64,000 nucleotides of DNA from Darksidea phi (Eukaryota > Ascomycota > Dothideomycetes > Pleosporales > Lentitheciaceae): positions 105,053 through 169,052 of the forward strand of contig JASJFT010000097.1 of the NCBI GenBank assembly GCA_030770425.1, in the 5' to 3' direction. Every line of letters starts with the position of its first letter. The first letter of the stretch is position 1. Positions 46,591 to 56,860 of the stretch are shown one piece after another. The translations under genes were made by a program, and so were the position numbers. Under the pieces are notes generated by a model that was not told the DNA's origin, ran no database searches, and was given only the letters and a program-made list of their open reading frames with translations.

Positions 46591-48135
46591 ATGTCGCCTC
46601 GACTGCGATTGGGAACGCATCGTGCCCTATCCTCACCAACGCCCATCGTCGGATCGCGAGTCTGGCTTCACCGGAAGTTCGTATCGAGTTCCACCAACGC
46701 CCCAGAAATCTACGATGTCGTCTGCGTTGGAGGTGGGCCGGCGGGTTTGAGTCTCCTGGCTGGTCTGAAGGCCTCGCCAATTACAAATGGCTTGAGGGTC
46801 GCTCTCATTGAAGGGCAAGATTTACAGAAGAGCCGGCTACAGAAGGATGCGAGTCTGGAGAGCTTTTCGAATAGATGCAGTTCGCTAACGCCTGCGTCTA
46901 TGAGAAACCTACAAGGCAAGCCTTCAACGGGACTCTTAAAAATCAATTGGACTGAAGCTAATTAGCTGCTAGATATTGGAGCATGGCGTCATGCGAACGC
47001 CTCACGAGTCCAGCCCTACCAAGAGATGCAGGTATGGGACGGCGTAACCGGCGCACGCGTCTCGTTCGACTGGGACACGGCGCGCCCACTCTTCACTCCT
47101 CGTAAACCGACGCAGCCTACAACGATCGCATATATGATCGAGAATGTCAACACCACAACTGCTCTCTTGGCCCGGCTTGAAGAGCTCGGCGGTGTGGATA
47201 TCTTCACTTCTACAAAAGTCGACTCAATAGACCTTGGCCAAGATACAGAACAACTCGATCTGTCCTCATGGCCGATACTTTCACTGTCGAATGGGAAAAC
47301 AATGGCAGCAAGACTACTAGTCGGTGCGGATGGGGCAAACAGCCCCGTCCGGACCTTCGCTGGCATACCCTCTCGCGGCTTCGACTATAATCGCCATGGT
47401 GTCGTCGCAAGTCTTCGCCTCTCAGGTCCTGGCTGGGGCGGCGCTGACCGCAAGGTAGCATACCAGCGCTTCCTTCCCGCCGGCCCGATCGCCATGCTAC
47501 CTCTGCCCGGCAACATGGCCACCCTCGTGTGGAGCACAACGCCCGAACGCGCGGCGAAACTAAAATCGCTCTCCCCAACTGACTTCGTCGCCATGGTGAA
47601 CGCTGGCTTCAGACTATCACCAACAGATCTAGAGTATCTTCACACCCTACCTTCGGGCCAAGAAGAAGAGATCGCATGGCGCGAGCAGCATACTCGCGTC
47701 AACGAAAGCTCAATACCCATGCGCGTCGCCGATGTGCAATCCGGCACTGTAGCCTCCTTCCCTCTTCGCATGCGCCACGCAGACACCTATACCGGCGAAC
47801 GCGTAGCCCTGGTCGGCGACGCCGCACACACGATACACCCGCTTGCTGGGCAAGGACTAAACCAGGGGCAAGGCGATGCGGCCGCGCTTGTGCGAACTAT
47901 ATCGCATGCTGTGCAGACAGGGCAGGATATTGGATCGACGCTCGCGCTGGAAAGCTACAATGGTGAGAGGTACGCGGAGAACAACGCCATGTTGGGTGTA
48001 TGCGACAAGCTCCATCGCCTGTACAGCGTCGAATCTGGTCCTATAGTAGGTATAAGAAGTTTAGGTCTCAGAGCAGTGGACGCGATGGGTCCTTTGAAGG
48101 GCTTCTTGATGAGCAGAGCAGCGGGTGGTGTATGA
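46591..48135 (+). CDS. COQ6: Ubiquinone biosynthesis monooxygenase COQ6
   Basis: Exons 46591-46915 and 46973-48135 give 495 residues. The Arg-rich, acid-poor first 35 residues look like a mitochondrial presequence. FAD motif VVCVGGGPAG falls at residues 43-52; RLLVGADGANSPVR is the DG motif, and VALVGDAAHTIHPLAGQGLNQG (D391) is the second FAD-binding motif. Together with SSLTPASMRNL and DIGAWRHANASRVQPYQEMQVWD this is the COQ6 flavin hydroxylase, which adds the C5 hydroxyl in coenzyme Q synthesis on the matrix side of the inner membrane. The single intron must begin with GC (AAG|GCAAGC) and end TAG; no GT donor restores the SMRNLQ-DIGAW junction. The gene appears intact. Confidence 0.92.
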
Positions 48136-48361
48136 TAATGCTGTAGACGTCAACTGTACATACAAGGGCTAAATCTGAAAATGATGATATCTACCGCTAG
48201 CCAATGGAACACTGGCAACTTGCGACTTCGGATCAGAGTGCCCGCTTATGCAAGGGCATTCTTCGATGGCGTCTTTGCCCCGCCACCCGGGCTACCCCGC
48301 CACATATAACAGCTGTCTCTTAATCCCGCTCTTTACACTCGAACACCCTTTCCACCTTAAC

Positions 48362-49549
48362 ATGACAGACCACGAGAAGCGAATTGAAGAATTTGGTAAG
48401 AATGACGACGACTTTTGGTTGTTTGGATATGGGTGCGTTCATTGACCCTCTCGAGGGGTTATATAGAGAGCTGATGGGTCAATCAGGAGTCTGATTTGGA
48501 AACCACCGCCGCATTACGGTACGAAGTCTACCCCGAATCCCTCTGCTATATCTACTTGCGTCGCCAGGAAGAAGACAGCTGATGTGGTGCGTGTTTAGAC
48601 CAGCGGGTTCCGGGGTATATTGAAGGCTATGTGAGAAGGTTTTGGCAGGTATGAAGGCACACGTTGCAGTCACGATGGATAAAAGCTAAGTATTTAACAG
48701 GCGAGGTATATTTGCAGCTATCTGAGAAGCTCTCTGGCTGATAGTCGACCAGTGAAGACCATCGCGGCACACCCGAAGCACCGGGCCGTGTAGTCACCCT
48801 CATCGACCGCGCGCATTGGGAGACGTTGACAGATCATGTACGCCCCCAATTCACACCTTAGTCTCTCCATCATCTTTCTCTTCCGTCGTATTTTGGCGAT
48901 TCTGACGTAAAACTCCCAGCATGAACCCACCGAACGCGTCTGGGGCGCCGCCTACCACATACCCTCCTCCAAAGTCGCTGAAGTGCGTGAATACCTCGAC
49001 ATCCGCGAGATTAACGGCTACAGCATCCAATTTACTCCCTTCCACCCAGCCTCTTTCTATACTTCCATATCCTCTCCACCAACATCACCATCACCTACTC
49101 CCCAATCCAATTCCATCTCACGCATCTCGTCACGCTCCATAACAGCATCCACCACCATCCTCGCGCAATTCGAGCGACAACAGCCGCCTATACCTTGCCT
49201 TGTGTACATCGGGTTGCCAGAGAACCCGCAGTTCCTCGGACCGCAGGATCCGGAAGAGTTGGCGAGGCATATACTGAAGAGTCGCGGGCCGAGCGGGGCG
49301 AATATTGACTATCTTAGATTTTTGGAGAAGGCGTTGTTGGAGTTAAGCAGCGAGAGCGGGGATAGGCACGTTAGTGATTTAGTAAGGAGGTGCAGGGAAA
49401 TCGAGGGAGAGGAGGCGAAGGACGGGGATGAGAGGGACGACGACGCCACGGATGATGAGGGTGGAGGCGACACCGGCGCGGAAGAGGTGGGAGGACTCCC
49501 CTTGCACAAGATGGCGAGTACGGAAGAGCAAGAAGAAGTTGAGAAGTGA
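48362..49549 (+). CDS. ChaC-like gamma-glutamylcyclotransferase with a 5-base microexon
   Basis: Six exons: 48362-48432, 48487-48518, 48599-48648, 48701-48705, 48753-48837 and 48920-49549, giving 290 residues. FWLFGYGSLIWKPPPHY is the ChaC nucleotide-like loop, rebuilt across introns 1 and 2. It is followed by VPGYIEGYVRRFWQ, ASEDHRGTPEAPGRVVTLI, ERVWGAAYHIP and VREYLDIREINGY, which holds the catalytic glutamate region. ChaC enzymes degrade glutathione to 5-oxoproline and Cys-Gly in the cytosol. The Ala-Ser of QASEDHRG is supplied by a microexon GCGAG between two normal introns; reading through instead hits a stop. The C-terminus adds a long acidic tail (GDERDDDATDDEGGG) and an unusual Ser/Pro insert (about residues 130-155). 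Confidence 0.9.
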
Positions 49550-50358
49550 AACGAGCGCATATGTGTTCGTAAAATCGCATTCATCTTATATCATGACGGT
49601 TGTCAAGGGTCCAAAGTTTGCTCTCGTCCAATCCAAGCCCTCCAGCTACACCCTCCGCCGCTTCCGCTGCAGGTGAATCCCGGAGCTGATGCGCAGGAAC
49701 GGTTGACACAGCCGCTGGATAAGGTGAGTAGGGCTAGCATGGAATGGTTCCGGTTCGTTCTCTTCCTCAATGCTGGGAGATCGACACGCCCGGTGGGGGT
49801 AGCGCCAAGGATTGAATAACCCTATATTGACTGCAAACTACGCGACATACACGTGGGATCGGCGTAACGTGATTGTGAGTTGGGTCGTGAGCACGTGCCG
49901 GTTGTGAGATATGTCCGCCTTTTGCTCGATGTTCGGTCTACAATAGTTGGTTGTGATCTTGTGTGGCAGGATGGGCGGTAGGACGTGCATCTCCCAATAG
50001 CGCTTGCATAGATACCCTCAAGTTAGAGATTGTCCAGGGTGGGCGCCAATTAGGAAAGAAGTTTGACAGTTCCTGGAAGATCGGATATATAAGATGAACA
50101 TGATGTCGATATTGGGATCCAATACAATTGCAACCGACGATGGTGCGCAAGCGCAAACCTGCTGTTGCTCACTAATCCAAGCCTTGATTCGGTGCTCATT
50201 GCGATACAACGCGTGAGTTCTGCGGTTCATTTCTAAATACCCGGAACGGCTACTGTTAATCAGCGAGGCGGATAGCTTAGGAGTGGCAAACGACCTCCCA
50301 CACCACTTCACCGCATTATCGCATGTAGAAAAGGTTGTGGTGGGGAACAGACTAGTGG
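49550..50358. other. Intergenic region
   Basis: No gene supported in about 800 bases. Confidence 0.45.
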
Positions 50359-52637
50359 CTAAGTGTCAGCATATATCAGCAAGCTTTGAGTAAGCGTGGC
50401 AAGGATGCCAAGGTAAAGAAAACGTACGTATCCAGAGTTAATGTCAATAAAGCGTTCGTCGACTCCCACTGTTGATCCTGAAAAGCCTCCCGGTGATATG
50501 CTCGGATTGCTCATCAATGGGCTCAAAGTCGACCAGTCGATGTTCTGCCAATCAGTAAAGTCGGGAGACGCCACTTGTACCTGAAGTGGTCCCGATATGT
50601 CGGACTCGTCGAAGCAGGGCTCGAGCCTATTTTGCGAAGAACTCAAGTATAAGCAAAAGAACGAATCGGTAAGAACTTTCGGTCCTCTAACCTCAAACTC
50701 ATGATGTTTTCCCAGAGGTGGCGCACAGCTTCGTCTAGTTTGAAGCTGACCCAGCCACATAGATGTAGTCGATCGAGTAGCGCATCTGCGCGCTGGATGC
50801 CGAATTCTGAGCAAGCCAAGGACACTTGGTGGACGAACCATGAACTCTCTTCCGAGCCCTCAGCCGATATAGCTCCGACTGCTAGAATCCATAAGAGGAG
50901 CTCGGGGCACGATTGCCATTCGGTGCGGCTTGTAGCACTCAGGGCTTTCTCCAGCCTCTTGCTTGCAGCGCGATGGAGCGAATGCATATCCGTTCGTTGA
51001 TCAAGTGCTTCGGTGATGCGAACCGCGAAAATCAGGAGGGTGACGCAGAGTGCGTCCTCCAATGGGTTGACGGCATGCTCATTTTCGCGTAGCCAATCCA
51101 TAAGCATACACTCCAAGAGGCAAGCGTAATTCTTGACATCAAGGGGGTCGAGTAGGGTTTCTGCATCGCAGAACAATATGTTGAGATCGGCGATGAGAAT
51201 CAGGGATGATTCTACAAGTGTAGTAAGTGAACCTTTAACCTGCGCGCTCTTGCAGCAATCAAGCAGGTGTTGTGAGATACGGGGCCGGTGCCCAGAAGGA
51301 TGACGTGGAGTGCATGCGGCACCGATGAGATCGCTAGTAGAGAGGTATGGAGGATCAAATGAAGCGATAGCGTGGGCCGTTGAATGCCTGATGCTCAGTA
51401 AGCAACTACTAGCCCGGTTGGGGCTGCCTCGTGGGAAGGCACAGGGTACGCACCAAAGGATAAAGGCTTGAAGGATGCGATTAGAGTTGATTGCCATCAA
51501 TCCCCCGCGCAGTTGGATCATTTTGCGCAGTCCATCCAGATGCATGGCTCGCTGGTTTGGTTGTTCGTCGGTCGGTCGGTCTTTGTCAAATACTGGTGAA
51601 GAGAGGGTCTCTTCGATCGTGAGTAGGTTAAACACGGCGCCTATGTTGGCATCAGAAATCCCCACGTTAACATCTGGATTCAATATCGCGGAATTGACAG
51701 CTGCTATCGTTTGAGCCCTGTGGTAAAAGACAGTCTCGATAGATCCTCGGCCACTATACCATTGATGCAGCGCCACGGTGCCGAGGAGGCTATGCATGAA
51801 CCCTGGATTGCTTAAAGCTGTGCCAAACCAATGCGACCTCATCAGATCCGATTTGTTTCGAACATCAACCGCGATTGCATGAGGAGCCATTTCGGTGATG
51901 ACTAGATGTAAAGTTAGCGCAACCCATCTATATTCTAGCAGCCTGGAAGCAAAAGCGCGGTAGTAGAGTGGAATTCCCCAGCAATAGACTTAAAATTCTA
52001 ACGCCGCCGACAGACGGCCGGTTCCTCCCGCCACCTCGGAAACCAAACGGACCTTTTGCGGGAGAAATGCCCAGGGACAATACTTACAGTGCTCTATCAA
52101 GCCCGAAACGCTTCCGTTCATGTCTACCGGTGCAGTCCCAAATGGATCAAAGAGACTGTTGTCCAGGTCTTCAGCAGGCACTGGAGGCTGAAGCAGTAGG
52201 CATTTCGGGCACAGTGTTTGTCCTGGCCGACATTGGAAAATCTGGCAGTCTGTACAGATGTCCAATTTGGCCACTGAAAAATCATTGTGGTCGGCGAAAG
52301 GGAAGTATTCGATTCCAGTATGTGCAACTGGCGGACTTGGTGTCGATGTGATCGGGGTATGCGAGAGGTCGGGCGTACCCACAGTCGCGGGACTTGTTGT
52401 CTCAGGACTCTTCCTCTGTTTTGCCGCATGCTTACTCGTAGACCATGGGCGTTCTCTCCGCGCTTTTTGCATGACAAAAGATCGAGCGTTTCGTCGGCCT
52501 TGACGGGAGCTCTTTGCTTTTGCGGCATCCACGAAGAGGAACTCCTGTTGTGCGGGAGCGGCTGCGGGAGCGGCTGCGGCTGCGGCTGACGGAGAGCTCC
52601 GCTGTTTCCCTTTGGAAGCATCCCGCTGGCTCGCCAT
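50359..52637 (-). CDS. Fungal transcription-factor-like protein lacking a zinc cluster
   Basis: Exons 52637-52088, 51901-51454, 51387-50692 and 50626-50359 give 653 residues. The N-terminus has a poly-Ala run (SPSAAAAAAPAAA) and a basic segment EFLFVD...RQGRRNARSFVMQKARRER, common at the start of a group of fungal proteins related to Zn(II)2Cys6 regulators. No canonical six-cysteine cluster is present; a CTDCQIF...CPKC group at about residues 129-146 is spaced differently. The rest (HFITEMAPHAIAVD, TALSNPGFMHSLLGTVALHQ, HLDGLRKMIQLRGG, LLLWILAVGAISAEG) is the helical fungal-specific transcription factor domain (Fungal_trans_2/DUF3468 type). At the 3' end a GTACGT...TTAG intron at about 50426 could replace the last 20-odd residues by another short tail. 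Confidence 0.82.
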
Positions 52638-54019
52638 GGTTTGGCCCTCGCAGGGCCAAGCGGGCCGCGTGTCGTCGCCCTGCTTCTGGGAGAGTTGGTG
52701 GTGAGGAGCTTAGCAAGGCATGACCGCGAAGATATTGCGACAAACGACCAGGTAGAACTTTCTTAGTTCATGCTTGCTTGCCACCATTGTGTGCCTGAGA
52801 GTATCGGGTTCGTAGCTCTGATGGCAGGCTGGTGCCGACAAACGCTGAAGCGGAGGGCGCTGGAGGGGCTTGAGAGGTCAAAACTATCAGTCACCCGATT
52901 AGTCCTAGGCCGTCGCGTTGCCGAATAGCCTCCTGTCTCGATTCGGTACGTTTGGAAGTTACTCACGATCTGAACACGCCTTGCCGAGTATCGCACGTTG
53001 GAGACGATCAGGCCGAGTAGCTGCAAAAGGAGAAAGCAAAGTCGGCAGAAATGACCGCCCTAAGCTTCTTGCTGGCGTGAAGGAAAGTTGCACTCGCCAC
53101 TGCTTAGTGGCTGCGTTCGAGAAGCTGACGGAAGCATTCTAGAAGCCTGCGAGGGCGACGAGAGTATATGTATAACGAGCAGCAATAGTCAAAAGGAACT
53201 CGGTGCCGTAGCCCGTAGCTCGCAGAAATAGAAGCGTTCCTGAACTACTTATCGGCATTGATGCGTTGGGGTGCACTGTACTTCCCGGTAGTGAGCGTCC
53301 CGGCTTGGACGCTGACTGAGCGTGCATGGTCGTCACTGAAATAATTGTCGTGGATTCCTGCCTGACGAGACGTCATGTTGGAGCTGAGGAGAGATGTTGA
53401 GGGTTTGCTGAGCGCTGTTCGAAACCGTCGAATCGGATTTTAGCCAGGTGAGCCTTTCCCGGGTTTGTTACACCACCGTCCTCCACGTTGCATGCAGCCG
53501 GGGATATTCTCAGGTACAGACTGCTGCGTGCGAATCGCGCGCGTTCCGGTCGCCTGCAAGATGCATTGCTCGATCGAGCCTTCTTTCCCACCAGCCTGGA
53601 ATACGACACCGACGAAACATCAAGCGTAGAGGCGGACGTCGAACCTGTTCGGGACGTCCATACTCTCGCCGCCAGCGAAATCCAACGCTCCAGTGGTTCC
53701 AGTCCTCGTGTCGTTGGATTAGTGTTTCTAAAGATACACTGCGATAGTCTGCTCCCGGGCCAGCTGCGGGTCAGGCCAGCCCCGAGCTTGGCATTCCGGT
53801 CGGCCTGGGAGCTGGTGAGATGTGTCCTGGGCCCATCGTAGACACGACTACGCACCGAAGAGAACCAAGACCAGAGACGGCGGAGACGGCAAAGATGGCA
53901 TCGCACGACGCAGACGGAGTGGTTTCGTGAGGGAAGAAAGAGGTTCCGTTCCGAGCTAGCAAGTAGGCTATCAACCGCGCTGGCCCGCCGCTCCCCTTGC
54001 GAGCAACTGAGCCCAAACA
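52638..54019. other. Divergent intergenic region
   Basis: Holds the promoters of the transcription-factor-like gene and of the ZIP transporter. A plus frame at about 53488-53841 has a coding-like acidic patch (EYDTDETSSVEADVE) but no start, domain or clean splice sites. Confidence 0.4.
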
Positions 54020-55497
54020 ATGACCGAGGGCGATCATGGCCCAGTCGCAGGTGAGGCGCCAGTGGAATCCCCCTGGGCTACGGAGGCGCAATGACTAAGG
54101 CTTTTATATAGGCCTCTCATGGACTGACGTCCCTACACATGTCCTGCATGCCGAGCTTCTCCGGCGACAACAGAATGAGCAACCGACATGCGGCACCAAG
54201 GGCGGCAGAGGCCACTACAACACGCCCATCCACGTCTTTGCGCTGGTACTGATACTTGCTCTGAGCACTGCCGGTTAGTGTGCATGCATGAAGCTCATTA
54301 CCGATAGCAAACTGAAGGCCCGCAGCGTGCTCCTTTCCCATTGTCGTCAAGCGCTTTCCTCGCTTCCCCGTCCCCCACCACTTCCTCTTCCTCTCGAGAC
54401 ACTTTGGCACCGGCGTGCTCATCGCGACGGCTTTCGTGCACCTGCTGCCCACGGCCTTCGAGTCTCTCACCGATCCATGCCTCCCGCACTTCTGGAACAA
54501 GGGCTACTCAGCCATGCCGGGCTTGGTGGCCATGACCGCTGTCTTCGTGGTGGTGGGCATTGAAATGTTCTTCGCGTCCAAGGGAGCTGGACACGTCCAT
54601 GATTACGAAGCCTTTGGCATGGATGCGCATGAGACACATCCGCGCCCGGCACACACGAGGAGCAACAGCAACGGCTTTGGAAGATTCAGGGTCAATGGAC
54701 ACGTCCCAGACGGTGTGCTTCAGCAAATACCTCGGTCATCAGAGAATCTCATCTCAGACAGATCACCCTCGATCAGTGGTGGCCTGTCTCCCGTGCCCAG
54801 TGCGCCGGCCAGCCGTAGGGAGACCACGTACGAAGACCGCGATGACGAAGACTCCGACCTGGATATAGATCCCGAAGAGCTTGGCCCGCAAGCCTCTAAC
54901 GATTCTGAAGATGAATCACGTCTGCTTTCGCGTCCTTCTGCACACAAACACTCGCATCACTCATCCGCTATTGCCGAACAAACCCCTGAGATGACTGACG
55001 CGCAACATAAAAAACAACTACTGCAATGTCTACTACTTGAGGCCGGCATTTTGTTTCACAGCGTCTTCATAGGCATGGCACTCTCCGTGGCGACCGGGAC
55101 GTCGTTCATGGTGTTGTTGGTCGCCATATCCTTCCACCAGACGTTTGAAGGCTTTGCTCTTGGCTCACGCATTAGTGCCGTCCGGTTTCCATCCGGCTCT
55201 CCCAAGCCATGGCTCATGGCTTTGGCATATGGCGCTACCACACCCATCGGACAAGCAATCGGTTTAGGGATCCACAACTTGTATGACCCCGCGAGCCAGA
55301 CCGGCCTACTGATGGTGGGCTTCATGAATGCCATTTCTAGCGGACTACTTCTCTTCGCGGGGCTAGTCGAGCTTCTTGCAGAAGACTTTCTGAGCGACGA
55401 GAGCTACCTAGTTCTAAAGGGCAAGAGACGGCTACAGGCATGTGGCAGCGTAGTTGGTGGCGCGGCGTTAATGGCATTGGTGGGCGCATGGGCATAG
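54020..55497 (+). CDS. ZIP family zinc/iron transporter
   Basis: Exons 54020-54050, 54112-54273 and 54326-55497 give 454 residues. The short first exon (MTEGDHGPVA) joins in phase to ENEQPTCGTKGGRGHYNTP-type sequence and to the first span HVFALVLILALSTA. CSFPIVVKRFPRFPVPHHFLFL and RHFGTGVLIATAFVHLLP follow. After a long cytosolic loop with a His cluster (HKHSHHSS) come the metal-pathway spans: HSVFIGMALSVATG (H309), HQTFEGFALGSR (H335, E339), and the remaining C-terminal spans. These are the ZIP motifs that carry Zn2+ into the cytosol. The His loop is the usual metal-sensing or trafficking loop. Plasma-membrane location is inferred. Confidence 0.92.
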
Positions 55498-55622
55498 GGA
55501 ACATTGTCTGCTGCACATCTTCCGCATTTGCATGGCGTTGGTACAGATATAGATGTGGGCGTTCCAAACAATTGGTGCTGATAGTAGGCAGATACAATGG
55601 TTACATTTACATCCCTCAAGGC

Positions 55623-55670
55623 CTTCATACGAACATGTCTTCATACGAACATGTCTTCATATGAACATAT
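55623..55670 (+). repeat. 16-bp tandem repeat, three units
   Basis: CTTCATACGAACATGT occurs twice exactly (55623-55638, 55639-55654), and a third unit with two C/G-to-T/A type changes follows at 55655-55670. The third unit encodes the last codons and stop of the minus-strand Ada-like gene. Confidence 0.85.
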
Positions 55671-56490
55671 CCCCGTACATACCCGCATCGAACTCCGGGC
55701 GCGTGCCAGCGAGGAGGAGCGCCGCATCAACTTCGAACGCGGCTGTCGTCACCATCATGGCTTTCTCGGACAGTGAGCTTGCGTCGACCTGTTGAACAAT
55801 TCTGTCGTCGCAAATACTGAAGCCTGTGCTCATTGCATTGGGCCAGGTTTCGGCCATTGTGGGTGTCTGGATGTCCACATCGATTTCGTTCCCTAGCACG
55901 CCTGACGTATACGACTTCATCACTGCTGACGGGGAGATTTGGTCTGCCGACAGATTCGTATCAATGTCAAAGTCCACCAGGTCGTTGAAATCAAAGGCCT
56001 CGAGGTTCAGCGGCCCCAGATCATCCAGTCCCTCGTGCAGAAGGGGATCAGCACCTCCGCTCCCCGCTCCCCGCGTCTTAGCCTTCGCATACTCCTTCGG
56101 CGTCATTCCCATCCTATCCTTAAACACCTTGTGAAAGTACCTTGGCGTCAGTCCCACATTCTTCGCAAGATGTTGCAATCTGCCTGCTTTTCCATCCCCA
56201 CGTTGTACCGCTTCATCGATCAACTGGCACGCCTTCGCGACAGCCTTCTCTTGAGGGTCTGGCGTCACCTCAGCATTGGGTTTGCAGCGTTTGCAGGCGC
56301 GGTAACCAGCCGCTTCTGCTTCGGCGGCGGTAGTGCAGAAGCCAATGTTCGCGCGACGCGCGAGACGCGCTGGGCATGTCGGGCGGCAATAACAGTTGGT
56401 CGTCTTAACCGTGTACAGAAAATGCCCGTTGGCCGCGGGGTCGCGAGTGCTGAGGGCGCGCCAGCGTGCGGTTTCGGTGGTGAAGGACAT
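55657..56490 (-). CDS. Ada-type methylphosphotriester repair/HTH regulator
   Basis: A single exon from ATG 56490 to TGA 55657 gives 277 residues. Residues 1-75 form the Ada metal-binding domain: CYCRPTC (C35, C39) and CKRC (C66, C69) supply the four zinc ligands, C35 matching the methyl-accepting cysteine of bacterial Ada. An AraC-type helix-turn-helix follows at about residues 95-135 (LQHLAKNVGLTPRYFHKVFKD, then MGMTPKEYAKA). The remaining 140 residues are acidic and Leu/Asp-rich with no methyltransferase domain, so this is the fungal Ada-N/HTH form and not the full bacterial enzyme. It probably removes methyl from DNA phosphotriesters and activates alkylation-response genes. It diverges from the MutL-family gene at 56861. 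Confidence 0.9.
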   Translation of the reverse strand: MSFTTETARWRALSTRDPAANGHFLYTVKTTNCYCRPTCPARLARRANIGFCTTAAEAEAAGYRACKRCKPNAEVTPDPQEKAVAKACQLIDEAVQRGDGKAGRLQHLAKNVGLTPRYFHKVFKDRMGMTPKEYAKAKTRGAGSGGADPLLHEGLDDLGPLNLEAFDFNDLVDFDIDTNLSADQISPSAVMKSYTSGVLGNEIDVDIQTPTMAETWPNAMSTGFSICDDRIVQQVDASSLSEKAMMVTTAAFEVDAALLLAGTRPEFDAGMYGDMFI

Positions 56491-56860
56491 GTCGGAATAT
56501 CTCAAAGACAGAATATATGTGGCTACAGGTGGGCCTCAATCGGATGGGCATGCGCCCTACTTATGTGTTTGTACGGTGGTTGATCCGCAAGATGGAGAGC
56601 GCTGATTGGCCAATTTCGCAGCATCCTTTTCGTACGTCATCTGAGGCATGAGCCGAGCTTACCAACACAGAACAGTAGCGATATCGCGTACCTGAAAGTC
56701 ACATGATGGCGCGAGGGCAGCGCGCTCAAGCGTGCTCAAGCTTAGCAAGCACGTACGAGGCAGTCACCACCCAAGTAGAACAAGATGGAAACCCAATTTC
56801 TTATCTTCTTCCGCCCTCTCCATGGTAAATTGAAACAATCTTCTTCGTGGTCTAGGAAGG
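56491..56860. promoter_or_regulatory. Shared divergent promoter of Ada-like and MutL-family genes
   Basis: The 370 bases between the two start codons must hold both promoters. A short direct repeat GCGCTCAAGC/GTGCTCAAGC occurs at about 56730-56750. No TATA box is obvious on either side. Confidence 0.5.

Noticed and set aside
53488..53841. Plus-strand frame with an acidic patch
   Set aside because: No ATG, no domain and no clear splice sites; too weak to call a gene.
53373..54020. Minus-strand frame of 215 codons
   Set aside because: It overlaps the first exon and promoter of the ZIP gene and has Arg/Ser-rich shadow composition.
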